A stretch of 64,000 nt of DNA from Kuschelorhynchus macadamiae (GCA_030620095.1 JAUTXW010001318.1:1-64000), one strand, 5' to 3'. Shown: positions 12,498 to 24,540, numbered from the stretch's first letter. Translations and numbers: made by a program. The notes: a model not told the origin generated them from the sequence alone.

Positions 12498-12872
12498 ACG
12501 TATCTTTGGGTAATATGGTCCAGGGGAAAATAAGGGCCATCCTGAGTTTTAGGGATATACAGCGCCATCTATCCCCTACTGCCTAAAAACTATGAAGCCG
12601 GTCAGAAGTAGAAAACATTTTCGTGATTCAGTGAACAGTTGTTTGCTTGTGTTACGATATATGACCACGTGTTTTATTTGCTGCGTATTTCTTATAAAAT
12701 TTTGCCATTTTAAACTACGTTCAGTTCGAGTTGTGTTAAAAAAAAGTTTGTAAGTATTTATTTTCTCAATAACTGTATGGTTTTTAATATTGTTTTTTAG
12801 TATTACAATTTTTGTAAGTATTTATAATTTAGTTACCAACCTTAAATTTGAAAAAGCTGTCGGGCGGAAATA

Positions 12873-15194
12873 TGGCCCGGGTAAATATTAAAGCGGGCCA
12901 TATTTTCGCCCTGGGCTGTATTTCCGTTCTTATTTTCAAACATGTTTTTTTTTTGTTTTTAGATTAGTAGCCTAAAGGTAAAACCAAATAAGTATATTAT
13001 TGTTGCAAGCAGGCATTTCTACATAATAGTACAGGAATACTAGTTTTATTCTGTGGTTTTAAAGCTTGTAATTTTTAAGATGGGTACATTATCTTGTGGA
13101 GTTGTATAAAAAATAGGTTTATTCTTATTAAGTCAAATAATTTACAATTTTGTATTGTAAAAAGACTTTGTTTTTTACATAATATAGACACATAAACCTA
13201 AATTAAAAACTTTAAGCGAAAATATGTCCCAGCTTTTATTTTTGTAATGGACCATATCTTCGACTTGAACTTTATTTGTGTCATAATTTTTTAAACTAAA
13301 ACTTTTAGATTATGGGGAAGAAAAACAGAGGAATTCGCGCAAACTGGACGGAGGATATGATGAGTGAAGCTCTTATATTGCTAAAAAAAGGTATGTCCCA
13401 AAGGGAAGTCGAAATGAAATGTGGAATTCCACGAACAACTCTTCGCAACCATTTGAAGACAGGAAAATCGACCAGAAAACTTGGACGAAAAAGCATTTTA
13501 TCTGAGGATAAAGAACAAGCGCTAGTGGCAAGGATTCTAAGGTTAGCAAACATGGGGGTACCTTTAGTTCCAAAGACTCTAAGAAGAATTGTGTTTAGAT
13601 ATTGCGTTGACAATGGTATTCCACATAAATTTTCCAGCGACAGAGAAATAGCAGGATATGATTGGTAGAAATCTATTTTAAGAAGACACAGAAACATCTC
13701 TCAGAGGAAAGCGTAAAATTTATTATTATTATAATTAGAAATCAAAAATTCTCCAGAAAGAATTTTTAACATCGATGAAAAGGGGTGCCGGTTGACATTA
13801 CATCATAATCAATCCGTATTGTCTCAAAAGGGGTCACGTCGAGTACATTTAATTTCAAACGAACATGCTGAAAATTGTACGATAGTTGCATGTGTTAATG
13901 CCTTGGGTCATGCAATACGGCCGATGGTAATTTCTAGGGATCTAGATTAAAAGAAGCATTCAAGGAAAATCTTCCTCATGGCTCAGTGGTTGCAATGGCT
14001 GAGAAAGGAAGCATGACTAGAGAGATTTTTGTACGCTGGCAGCACCATTTTTTAACCAAGTTTAAACCAGCTGGACAAATTTTGTTAATTCTAGACGGTG
14101 CGTCATGCCACTTAGATATTTCGGTTGTAGATACTGCGGAACAATATGAAATTTTTCTCTACTGTTTGCCTTCTAACACGACGCATGAGTTTCAGCCCCT
14201 AGATAAGGCGGTATTTAGAGCGTTTGAACAGTATTGAAACGTCGAACTCTTACGTTATTGGAACGATAATCCTACAGCTCGAAGAGCTTTAAAGAAAGAA
14301 AAATTTGGACAAATTTTAAATCCGGTGTGGAAACAATGCATGAACATTTCAGACATACAGAGTGGTTTCAGATCAACGGGAATCTTTCCATTTGATCCAT
14401 CTGTAATACCAGAAATAGCATTTGTACCCTCAGAGTTGACATTTAGAGAGATGAAGGAACCAGACGAAGATGAAAATAAGTGGTCTTATGATGAAGATGA
14501 GATACCTTTAAGTATTTTAACTAAAAAAGTTAAGATAGCAAATAACCAAAAGCCGGGTTGCTCTTTTTGGAATGATGAAAGTGTTTCAGTAACAAAACCA
14601 AAACTTAGCGTTCAACAAGAAACAACAAAAGACGACAAAAAAGCAACAAACATTCTTTTAAAACAAAAAAAATGAATCTCTTGTAGAAAAACTGGGTTAT
14701 TTGAAAGATGAAAGCCATAAAAAATCATCAAAAATTAACATTTTAAACGTAACTATCTTTAAGCCTGCCTCCAAAGAAAACACAGATCCTAAAAATATAG
14801 TGGAACTTCTATCTACTCCCGATTTTATTGTAAAGCGTCAAACAACTCCTAGACGAAAAGCGATAAACTATAAAGCTTAAGTATTAAAGAAAGACCTATT
14901 TTCACCAAAGGCATCTCCTTTGCAGGGTAAAAATAATAAGGAAACTCAAAGTTGTAACAAGGAAGAAGAGGATATCAGTAACTGGATGTGTTTAATATGT
15001 AAAGAAGCAAGAATTGTAGATATGCGACAATGTGCAAAATGTCATGTGTGGGTGCACGAAGAATGTGTTGGACTTACCGCCCATGACACAGAAGAATTTA
15101 TCTGTCCTGAATATTGATCAAATATAAAGGGCCATATTTCCGCCAATGTATTTTTCACTGGGCCATATTAGCCTTCAAGGCGGAAATATGGCCC
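12873..15194. repeat. Subterminal GGGCCATATTTCCGCC repeats of the pogo-like element
   Basis: A 15-16 bp motif occurs in both orientations near both ends: GCGGAAATATGGCCC at 12872-12886, a GGGCCATATTTTCGCC form near 12897, GGGCCATATTTCCGCC near 15129, a partial GGGCCATATTAGCC near 15161, and GGCGGAAATATGGCCC near 15179. A weaker form (GGACCATATCTTCG) is near 13249. These are good candidates for transposase binding sites. Confidence 0.65.
13312..15117 (+). pseudogene. Pogo-like DDE_1 transposase with C-terminal PHD-like finger
   Basis: The start (MGKKNRGIRANWTEDMMSEA) is a psq-type helix-turn-helix with a basic linker (HLKTGKSTRKLGRKS). The catalytic core is recognisable in pieces: NIDEKG near 13772, LDGASCH near 14092 and PLDKAVF near 14198. 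Thirty-five residues separate the last two Asp, as in pogo-type DD35D enzymes. The tail is acidic, then carries a Cys-rich PHD-like finger near 14985-15110 (CLICKEAR, CAKCHVWVHEECV). Stops at 13666-13668, after NIDEKG and at 14235-14237, plus shifts, make it inactive. DDE_1 plus PHD combinations are known in insect and cnidarian elements. Confidence 0.8.
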
Positions 15195-15378
15195 AATTTT
15201 TACCTTTAAGTTATCAGTTTTTATCCAAAAAAAAAATATATATTTTAACTCAGAATATGTTTTTTATGTTATTAGAAGCTAAATAAAAGTATTCTTATCA
15301 AAACGGTTTTTTAGTGCTTAAAAATTACTCTTTATATTAAAAAAAGTTGAAAGTGGGCCTTATTACCCAAAGGTACCT

Positions 15379-16495
15379 TAGTGTCATTTCATACTCCCCG
15401 CCTCTTTCTACGTCCGATAAGCTTAAAACTCTACTTTTAAAATTTAAAGTCATATCTTCCCGCCGTTTTCGAATATAGACTAAGTTTGATATCCTTCAAT
15501 ACACCTGAGAGATGTGTGTGAAAATACAGAATTTTCCATTTAAAAAATCTATGCAGAGCTGTTTGCTATACATATTTGGGACAACTGGTATTCATAAAAA
15601 ATAATTTTCTATCTAGTACCTAGTCCTTTTATATTTAAGATTTTTTTTCTGTCTACTTAAGTTAAAACCAGAATTACGCGTGGTAAATTATGAGGAAAGA
15701 AATGTCTGTAAAATAAATATTTTACAGACATTTTTCACGTTACTTGTAACTTGTATCTTAAATACCTATTTTAATTTTTAATCCTTTTTTTGTACGAACA
15801 TTAAATACTGTGTATACATTTTGGGATTAGTTAATATTTTTCTTTATTATTATTTCGTGAGCTGCTATGATTAATATTTCTCTCCATTAGGACGGTGAAT
15901 TGTTGTTTTCTTACAAAGAATATTAATTAAAAAGCTATCCTTAGCCGTCGTAATTAGCAGTCTTTTTTCGAAACGGAAATTTGATAGCCGATTTTCCATT
16001 TCTAAATATTCTTGAGCAATAGACTGATAATCGATTTTTATCAATAGACTGGAAAGATGACACGGAATAATGGTTTGATTGAGGAATAAGACGTTGTGTT
16101 ACCAAATTAATTTTTACAAGAAGTTTGAAATGACGGAAACATAACATTTGTATCCTTCACGCACTCATTTGCGTGGGCAAAGTTGAACTTTGCACACGAA
16201 AACTCTTTGCACACACTTTTTTATTCGCACAATTATCATCTTTTCAGCATTAAATAATATTCAAAAAATAAAGATTTATTGTGGTTTTTGTTACGCTTGT
16301 AGAGAATTTAGCCAAATTTACTCCATATTAGATTATCACAATTTGATAACAAATTAAACGACCTCTATCTTTACTTGTCACTGTCAAATAAGACAACAAT
16401 AAGTTCTCTTTGCCACCTTGCAATTTTGACAATTTCAGTCTTTTTGTTATGTCAACCAAAAAACAATCATTTGAAAAAAAGTAATTCTGTTTAAA
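15379..16495. other. Spacer with a 34-bp perfect palindrome
   Basis: No gene seen. At 15700-15733 two perfect 16-base arms (AAATGTCTGTAAAATA and its inverse) are separated by two bases. The rest is AT-rich and unremarkable. Confidence 0.5.
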
Positions 16496-16824
16496 ATGGA
16501 TAGTTCGAATGAAGAAATACCAGAAGAGGTACTAAAAGCCGCACAATCAGCAAATTTGGAGCTACTGCCAGTAAAATTAAAACAGAAGTATGAAAAGCAG
16601 TGCGACTTGTTCGAGAAATGGTCAAAGGAGAAGGTGTGAAATCGGTTAAAGAGGAGGTACTATTAGCTTATTTTCTTGAATTAAGCAAAGGATTTAGACC
16701 AACTACTTTGTGGGCTAAATATTCAATGCTTAAGACCGTTTTAAAAGTTAAAGAAAATATAGATATAGTCAAAAGCAGCGTTATCGCGCGGGTCATACGA
16801 TTTATCAACGATAAACCTTTTTAA
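16496..16824 (+). pseudogene. Crypton-like tyrosine recombinase, N-terminal fragment
   Basis: It starts at the ATG at 16496 (MDSSNEEIPEEVLKAAQSAN), continues through LLPVKLKQKYEKQCDLFEKW, and after a frameshift near 16620-16640 reads LLAYFLELSKGFRPTTLWAKY. This matches, as I recall it, the N-terminal SAM-like (core-binding) domain of a family of insect Crypton-like tyrosine recombinases. The catalytic R-H-R-Y half is missing; the frame stops at 16824, just before the DD82E copy. It is a truncated relic. Confidence 0.5.
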
Positions 16825-16998
16825 ATTTGTTTTTCTTTTATTACGTGTAATCATATCATCCGCATAAAATCCGGAAGATGAATTAGATAGACCTATGATA
16901 TTTTCATATGAAAAAAGAGGATAAACATATAAATACCAACAGTTGCAAAAGTCTTTGAGCATGTCACTTCAAAGTCAGATTGACAAGTCAATGACAAA

Positions 16999-18311
16999 AT
17001 GAGTAATAGAAAACAATTTTTGAGTTTTTTGCATCCACAAGCAAAAAAAAATGGTATTAAATCTAATAAAATATTACGAAAATAAAAATTCACCGGCCAA
17101 TATCCAGGAGACAGTAGCAAAACCTCTCTGAATCGGTATAAGGACTGTGCAGAAAATTGTGCGTGTAAAAAAGCATAATTTACTACCGAAGAAGATTAAG
17201 AAATGGATACGAAAAAAGCCAAAGACAGAAGACTTAAGTGACAACATAAAAATGGACGTTAATAATGCAATTTACGATTTATACACATCAAAAACTAATA
17301 TAAGCCTTCAAGTTTTAAAAGAAGCTTTAAAAAATCTAGGCATATTGGCAATTGGACTAAAATCGTTGTCAAAATTAATAAAAATGTTGGGTTTTCGATA
17401 TAAAAAGGACTGTAATCGAAGATTTTTATGCCAGTTGCCACATATAGCAAGTCAGCGTATCCAGTTTTTAAAGAAATACAGGGAAAATGTTAATTCAAAA
17501 TTTTTGTGGTATTTTTAGACGAAACTTGGATATTTTCTAATGGAAGTGGTTCGAAATCTTGGCAGGACGAGTCTGTAAAAAGCGTTAAGAGAGAAAAGGG
17601 ATGTGGGACGAGAAAACGGTTCATCATTTTGCATGCAGGTTCTTCAACAGGATTTCTCTCAGGTGCAAGTTTACTGTTTTCTTCAACATCCAAAAGTATG
17701 GACTACCATGATAATATGAACTGTGAACTGTTTGAAAAGTGGTTAAAAGAACAACTGATTCCAAATTTAGATGCTCCATCTTTAATCGTTCTGGACAATG
17801 CATCTTATCATTCAAGAATCTTAAATAAACAACCTACTTCATCCTGGAAGAAAAGTGATATTTATGACTGGCTAATAAAACAAAAACAAAATCCTTTACC
17901 CAATATTCTGAAACTTTCTTTTCTTCTTTTAATGGCAAAATCTATTAAAAAACAACAATATATGCCGTAGATGAAATATTACGGGAAAATGGACATGAGG
18001 TTTTACGACTGCCGCCATACCGTTGCCAGTTTAACGCAATAAAATTAATATGGGCTGGGGCAAAATCATATTACGAAAAACACTTGAACGATGGTCTTAC
18101 ATCAGATAAAGTGCAAATTGTTTGTCAAGATTCATTAAATTATATTACGCCGGAGTACTAGAAGAAATCTGTGGAGCATACGGAGAAATTAATATGGGAT
18201 TGGTGGAATCGAGAACGAGTTCTAGATGTCGAAATAGCACCAATGATCATTGCGCCATTTGAGGACGACTCAGAAGATGAGGACTTTTTAAGTGATGATG
18301 ATATTTTTTAG
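16999..18311 (+). pseudogene. DD82E-type (IS630/Tc1/mariner) transposase, decayed copy
   Basis: Homologous to the transposase at 47561-48901. The N-terminal helix-turn-helix region runs from about 16999-17051, followed by VRVKKHNLLPKKIKKW. The catalytic blocks are FLDETWIFSNGS (17509), VLDNASYHSRIL (17789) and LPPYRCQFNAIKLIW (18009); the last has Lys where the relative has the catalytic Glu. The acidic tail ends SDDDIF with TAG at 18309-18311. A stop near 17127, frameshifts near 17512 and 17960 and another stop near 18159 inactivate it. No terminal repeats could be found, so its ends are unknown. Confidence 0.8.
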
Positions 18312-18600
18312 TCTATAATATTAAAAACTTTCTGAAGGATTATATTAGTCTTTGACGTGTATAAATCATAAATTGCATTATGAATATCCATTTTTGCATT
18401 GTAACTTAAGTCTTTTGCCTTTGGATTGTTTCGTGTACATTTCTTAATCTTCTTCGGAAATAAATTATGTTTTTTTTCATGCACAAGTTTCTGTACATTT
18501 CTTATACCGATTTTCAGAGCTTTTGCGACTGGCTCTTGAATATTACCCAGTGAATTTTAATTTAAATTTGTTTTTATTAGATTTGACACCATTTTTTGCT

Positions 18601-18606
18601 TAAATA

Positions 18607-18650
<44 letters not shown>

Positions 18651-18840
18651 GGCCCTTAATTTTAGACTGAAATTTGAAGAAATCGGATAAGTAGTATTTT
18701 AGCTATGCCGCGAACAGACAGACTGACGGACAGACATACCTACAGACAGACGGAATTGAGAAAACATGTTTTCCGGCATCTAGGGACCTTTAAACGTAAA
18801 GATCTGAAAAAATCTCAAGAGGGAAGTAATAACTAATTAT
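18601..18840 (+). repeat. (TA)n-anchored dispersed repeat, copy 1
   Basis: A TA microsatellite (about 18609-18648) is followed by a conserved tail: AATTTGAAGAAATCGGATAA, TTTTAGCTATGCCGCGAA, a GACAGAC run, GGAATTGAGAAAACATGTTT, CATCTAGGGA. The same order occurs at 38270-38632. No coding. It behaves like the 3' end of a retroposon or a SINE-like unit. Confidence 0.65.
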
Positions 18841-20964
18841 CTTGTGTTTTTAACAAAAGTGTATAATACTTTTTGCAAAATAAAATTTTTTTGTTATCAC
18901 AATACGAAAAAAAGAAAGTTTTCTTTGCACAGGGGTGGCCCGCATTTAAATAAATGACACTGTATAAGTGGTTAGATTTTTAGGTCAAGCGAGGCTCATA
19001 ATTTTTGGTGATTGTTAAAAAAATCTCACTTTCATTAAGTTGCTGTATAAACAGAACATATCCTGATTGTTCCACTGATTCGAACCGCCTTCCGACTTTA
19101 TTAAGGCGCTTACCATTTTGTGTATTTTTGTTTTCGCCAACCAAAAAATTTTGACCAAATACATATTTAGCGAATTTTCTTATTTAGTTCCTCGGCATTT
19201 AATATATAAAATAATATTAAGTGGCTATCTTAATAATATTGCGTAATATAATAAAAAAACTATTTTCTTTCTCCGTGTATAATTGTAAATAGCCCATCGA
19301 GATTTAATAGCTCGATAAAAGAATCACACAACATTTTGGTATTCACTGTGTTTTCTGATTTGATTCATAATGTTGGTGACCTTTCGACCCGCACGATAAG
19401 ACAGCATTCGACTATAAATAAAACACTCCAAGCTACCCTGGAGCAAAAAAAATCCCGGGAAGTCGTTGTCGTTGGCATGTCAAAATAGACGCTCTTCATT
19501 GGTATTAGGTGTGCAATTTTCGTTTCAAAAATTTAATTGGGGTCAGAATATAAATATTTAAGCTCCAGTTATTAAGTATTCTGTTATTTATGTGGGTTAA
19601 AAATTTACGCCGTTGCTCCTTCTACACTATCGTGAACGAATCATCGGAAAGTCGGTTCATGTTAAATAAGAAAAACGTGTGAATAACGGCTTTTTTGACA
19701 AACTTGTATTAACCTAACGGGGAGATTCATCTTTCAACAATATTGATTTTGAAAAAAAATCCTTGTTTTAACATAGACTCGGAATTCAGCGCTTTCATTA
19801 CAGTAAACCTAATCAATCCTAACCTAACTTAACGTTAAGAAAATAAATAATTCGAATTTTTATTAATTATAAATTTTGTTAAAAAAAAACTAAACAAAAA
19901 TTTTCGTCCTTGTTGGAATTCGTGGAATGAGACGAAATTTTTATAATAAATTAAGCTTGGAACTGAGATCTCTGACATACTTGTCAAAAGATATTTTCGT
20001 TCAGAAATTGTTAAGAGGAGTATTTCAGTGACAAATTTTGAGCCTATTTAACTAGTTTTGTAATTCGTGATATCACCCCTTTGTTGAGTGTTGAGTCTGT
20101 TTATTACATTTTTAATTGCTATTTTAAGTTTTTGATTATATTTGACTTTGACATTTATATTACTTTTATTTTAATGTATATAAATATTTACCTCTGTATT
20201 CACTAAAAAGGTTTAAGAGTTAGACCAGATGTAATTGATATGGTAACTAAATCTCTTAGTTCACCAGTTGTGTTTTGCTTATGTCATTGTCATTTTGTAA
20301 TTTAGACATTTTGAAAAATTATTTGTTCAATTATTGCTTAGGTCATTTTAAATCTAAAGCTGCAAGTTAGACTTAGTCTAAACTTATAACTCTTTAATGC
20401 TAGGGGGTTAAAAATTAGATTTAGAAATCTTAACATTTTAAAAAACTATATTATAAGACAATAAAGCAAATTTAAACTAAACTAACTAATAATAAGAGAT
20501 AAGTTCTGATCACACAGGTGTGTTATTTACTTCCCCCTATAACAGCCACTCTATTGTAATATTAATACGCTATATTAGAATATTTTCGAATAATATAAGT
20601 TGGGGTTTTTCGACGTTTTAGAATCCCTAGTTTACAAAAACATATTTATAGAAAACAAATTGATGATGTTTGTACAGATTGTATTATTTTAATTTTAAAA
20701 TCCTAACGTATCTTTATTTTGTCAACAACCACCTAATAATAAATCAATATTCTACTTCCTACATGGAGGAATATGATACCCATATTTGTAGTAGAGTGAA
20801 TTATAACAGTTGATAACAGTGAATTATGATAAATCACTCTCTGTATTTACTTTACCCATGTTGCTATGCTAACTTGACACTCACAATATCCGGATGCGTG
20901 AATTGATGTTTTACTCCCCTAGAAATTGCAATTTTTGTATTTTGAAAGTTTCAATAAAAATTAG
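18841..20964. other. AT-rich spacer
   Basis: No gene recognised. A CCTAACCTAAC stretch near 19820 is too short to be telomeric. The phrase TGTATTCACTAAAAAGG near 20194 recurs in similar form near 28984 and may be the end of an unidentified element. Confidence 0.4.
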
Positions 20965-21440
20965 ATACATAATATACGTTTCATAAAACACAAATTAACG
21001 ACTTTAGTTAAACAAAATAGCAAAAAGTCAGCTGCTGGTATTCCAATTAATTGTTCTCCAAGAACTTTACTTCACTAAAGTTGGTAAAAATATATTTTCT
21101 TACAAAAAACTTAAAGCAGTATCAAATAATTTCAAATACATAATGTAACGTCAAATAAAACACAAATTATCGACTTTAGTTACATAAAACAACAAAGAGA
21201 CAGCTGCTGGTAGAATTAAACGTTCTTCAACAACTTTTTTTCACTAAAGTTGATAAAGGCATATTTTCTTACAAAAAACTTGAAGCAGTATGAATGAAAT
21301 TCAAATACATAATATAACGTCAAATAAAACATACATTTTTTACTTTAGTTATACAAAACAACAAAAAGTCAGCTGCTGGTAGTCCAATTAATCGTTCTCC
21401 AACAACTTTACTTCACTAAAGTTGGTAAAAGCATAGTAGA
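20965..21440. repeat. Tandem repeat, about 170-bp unit, 2.8 copies
   Basis: Three successive units share ATACATAATATAACGT, CGACTTTAGTTA, AGTCAGCTGCTGGTA, ACAACTTTACTTCACTAAAG, and CATATTTTCTTACAAAAAAC. Spacing between equivalent points is about 172 then 169 bp. The units differ by point changes and small indels. A partial copy (TATATTTTCTTACAAAAAC) is near 22607. Confidence 0.75.
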
Positions 21441-22898
21441 AATAAACTAGAAGCACAACTCTCCCAAATATTTTCCACCTGCCGAACAAAATTCGGCAGA
21501 TTGTTGGCAGCATGCAAAGCGGTTCAGTTGAGATCCGTCGTTCAAGCTGAAAGGTTTGAGCGTTTCGTTCTAAACAGAGTCGGATTGGCGAAAATGAGTA
21601 CGACTGTGTGCTGCTCTTGGGTTTTTAATTAGTTTAGATCTTCTAATCGGTACATTTCAAATAAAATATACAATATGTTTCTGTTAAATATTTTAAATAA
21701 ATTCTTGTTTTGACGTCACGTATATGTAACGTAAATGTAAAACAGCAAAGCTGAGTATTCTTGACCATATGGGTTATAAAAATCAAATGAAAATATGTAG
21801 TATTTTAAAATCTGTATATCCAAAAATAATAAATAGTTATTGAGGAAATCTTGAATTATTGTCATCTCGAGCTTTTAGTCTCAATTAAAAATTTTTGATT
21901 TTTTGGATATTCGAAAGTTTTATTCCTCCTATTTTTAAACGTCTGCCAATTTGTGAATTGAAAAATTAAATACATTGTACAACCTATGTTTTATTTAAAT
22001 GGAAAATTTAACGTGTCAAATTTTAAATCTGTTTTTGGGTGCTCAAAATTCGTAATTTGTACTTCTAAAATATCTGAAAATATAATTGTATGTTCGCCGG
22101 AAGCATTTAAAAACGTAACACGCCAAACTGTTTCCATAAAAAACACTAACTTTAGAATTAAAAGTCTGTAATAAGAAAATACTACGTTATTTTACCCTAA
22201 AAATAATTTTTTGTAATTTCATGCCCTTTTTAAATCTTTCAGTTAAATTGATTATGCCCAAAATCAGTCCAGTTAACTCGTGGGCTAATAGACTCGAGAC
22301 ATTTAAGTCGATTGAGGTAAAAAAAAATATTTTTGCAGTATTTGTTCTCATTTTGAAGATGCAGAAGTACTATTGCTTTCATCAAAGATTTTTATAATAT
22401 TCCGTTTTCACGTAATTTTTCACCCGATAATCAACCGATATTTTTTAGTGCCTGACTTTCCTTTGCCGGCCGTGACGTTTCGCGCAACAATTCGGTCAAA
22501 TCCGTAGGCACCAGTAATCGCATGACGCGAAAAAAATGTGGCAATAGTAGATCAAAGGATTCGCCGAGGAGTGAACCTACTAGTTTATTTATACTAATGG
22601 TAGAAGTATATTTTCTTACAAAAACATGAAATACAAATCTCATTTAAAGTTGCATAATACCTAGCTTTTTAAAGTTATCCGTGGGAGGCCATGGAATCCG
22701 TGACAAATGGCCTACCCACAGTATTGACAGTAGTTAAAGTTAAAACGTCAAATTTACGAATGGATCGGTTTGAAGTATTCTCCTTTCAAGTTTTGTAAAA
22801 AATCGTGTGAAATTAAAATGTATCATCGTTTCTAACGTATTTATTAGAAGAAGAAAGTGGGTCATATGTCTATTAATCGAATTTGTTTAATATAATTA

Positions 22899-22952
<54 letters not shown>

Positions 22953-23432
22953 CAGAAATTAATAGACTGCTGTTAATTTCTACTAAATACGGACTTCTTC
23001 TTGAACAGCAAGAAACCAAAATTGTTTCCAAGTACTATATTTACTTCATTAAACACAGACATTTTATAAACTTTGATGATTGTGTGCAACCTTATTCCCC
23101 AACAAAAAAAAAGAAGTGGCTAACATTTAGACGATCTAGTTGAAAATAATTACTCATAAAATATAATAGATAACAATAATTTACTGTTGATGATATTAAA
23201 GTTTTTCTTACCTTTTCATTTTATTAATTTTGACGTTTAAAATTGACAAATTTTGTATAGTGACATTTTTCCTTAAACAAAAACATTGGTTCCTTAACTA
23301 CTAATAGGAAGATTAGCTTTATATTTCTTATAATAATGGCCGTGGACAAAGTATAGTTTTCAACTCGCAATTTACAGCCATTAATTAATAGGGGGGCTTG
23401 CGCCCCTCGCCTACGGCTTATTTCATACTCCC
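21441..23432. other. Spacer with hairpins and a TA microsatellite
   Basis: No gene recognised. Three features stand out: a perfect 8-bp stem CTGCCGAA/TTCGGCAG at 21479-21499; a 12-bp stem with one bulge at 22681-22719 (GTGGGAGGCCAT and its inverse); and (TA)n at 22902-22948. The open frame crossing the TA run is an artefact of the repeat. Confidence 0.45.
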
Positions 23433-23570
23433 CGGTTGCACAAAACTTGTTTAGAATATTTAATCAAGCTTTCGGATTTGACAAGCTGCTTACAGAAATC
23501 TAAGAACTCGCTGTCAAATTTGACATTCCATTAAACATTCTAAACTTTAATTGAGCTTTCTGCAACCTGC
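23433..23570. mobile_element. Short MITE-like inverted repeat, 138 bp
   Basis: CGGTTGCACAAAACTTG, then GTTTAGAATATTTAAT, on the left is matched in inverse on the right by ATTAAACATTCTAAAC and CTTTCTGCAACCTG. The arms are about 50 bp with small gaps. It has no coding capacity. Confidence 0.5.
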
Positions 23571-24059
23571 CGACTGCCCTATACTGATTGTTATTAGAAA
23601 GCAGTTATTTGTCAGGTTTGACTTTGACATATTTTCGCTTAAAAATATAAGAAATAAATTTTTTGGTTTTATTTATTTCAAAGTGACAAGCAAAAGAGAG
23701 TCATAATTAGCTATGGAAAACAATGGCTATAACTATCTTTAAAGTGACACGATTGCTAGATTGCCAACTAATATTTTTTAAATTTTAATAATTATAACTT
23801 TTTAGTCATTTTAAAAAAGTGTATAAAAGCAATATGGAATACAATATTATACGATACACGTTCGTTAGGTAACTATTATTTCATACTGTCCAGTAAATCT
23901 ATTTACCCTGTATGCATGGGCGGCCGGTAAATTTGTCCCTCTGTGGCACGGAAAGAATAAGAAATTGTAAAAGATATATTCATGACTGGTCTGGCTGTGT
24001 TATTTTAGAAATCGGACATTTAGACAGATTCTCGAATTCTAATTGTCCCAATAGTACCT
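23571..24059. other. AT-rich spacer
   Basis: No gene or repeat recognised here. Confidence 0.4.
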
Positions 24060-24540
24060 ACGTTTTTTAAAACAGAGTTTAACATAATCTAGTCAGTTTT
24101 TGTGAAAGTCGAAAGTTTTTGCGAAAATAGGGTTTAATAGCCTTAATGTATTGTATTACCTTTTATTAAAATACTTGCACTTAAAAGGTTATCTGATGCT
24201 TGGCAATGTCAGTTTTGTTGATACAAAAATGAAAACCTAATTATTTCAATTATACTGGGTTATTGGGATAGAATGTGAAACCTGAAAGATGTTTGTAACA
24301 TTTTTAATGGCAAATATCCTAACAGCAATCCAATAACTAAATCTACCATAAGTAAAATTAACAAAACATTTCCTGAAACTGGAAAGGTAAAAGATGCTAT
24401 ACGTTCTGGCAGACCGGAAAGCACAATAATTCCTCATCTTGCTACCAAAACAATAGCAAGAGAAAACAGCGTCTCAACTTTTAAAATAGGTTGTTAAAAA
24501 CTACGCAAACAATACAATACAAAAAAGAAATACCTGATAC
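24060..24540 (+). pseudogene. Mariner N-terminal fragment (plus copy of Mar-1)
   Basis: A leader similar to the one at 27935-28030 (TTTTGTGAAAGTC, TTTTTGCGAAAATA) is followed by a transposase N-terminus in several frames: ILGYWD, SNPITKSTISKINKTFPETG, KVKDAIRSGRPE, and KKYLIQQIIN. This is the paired helix-turn-helix and linker region of a mariner transposase. It ends near 24540, where it meets the C-terminal end of the minus-strand copy, so the two lie tail to tail. Confidence 0.6.

Larger units (their letters stand above)
12498..15378 (+). mobile_element. Pogo-like DNA transposon, 2.9 kb, TA-flanked
   Basis: Terminal inverted repeats of about 24 bp: the left (CTTTGGGTAATATGGTCC near 12504-12521) matches the inverse of the right (GGGCCTTATTACCCAAAG, 15355-15372), with a few mismatches. 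TA occurs on both outer sides (12496-12497 and 15379-15380). It contains a decayed DDE_1 transposase and iterated subterminal motifs. TA targets and a DDE_1 transposase fit the pogo group of Tc1/mariner. Confidence 0.78.

Noticed and set aside
19800..19840. CCTAACCTAAC-like stretch resembling insect telomere repeat
   Set aside because: Only about two units, imperfect; not telomeric.
15388..23435. 15-base phrase ATTTCATACTCCCCG at about 15388 and 23422
   Set aside because: Shared by two places but with no further similarity; too little to name a family.
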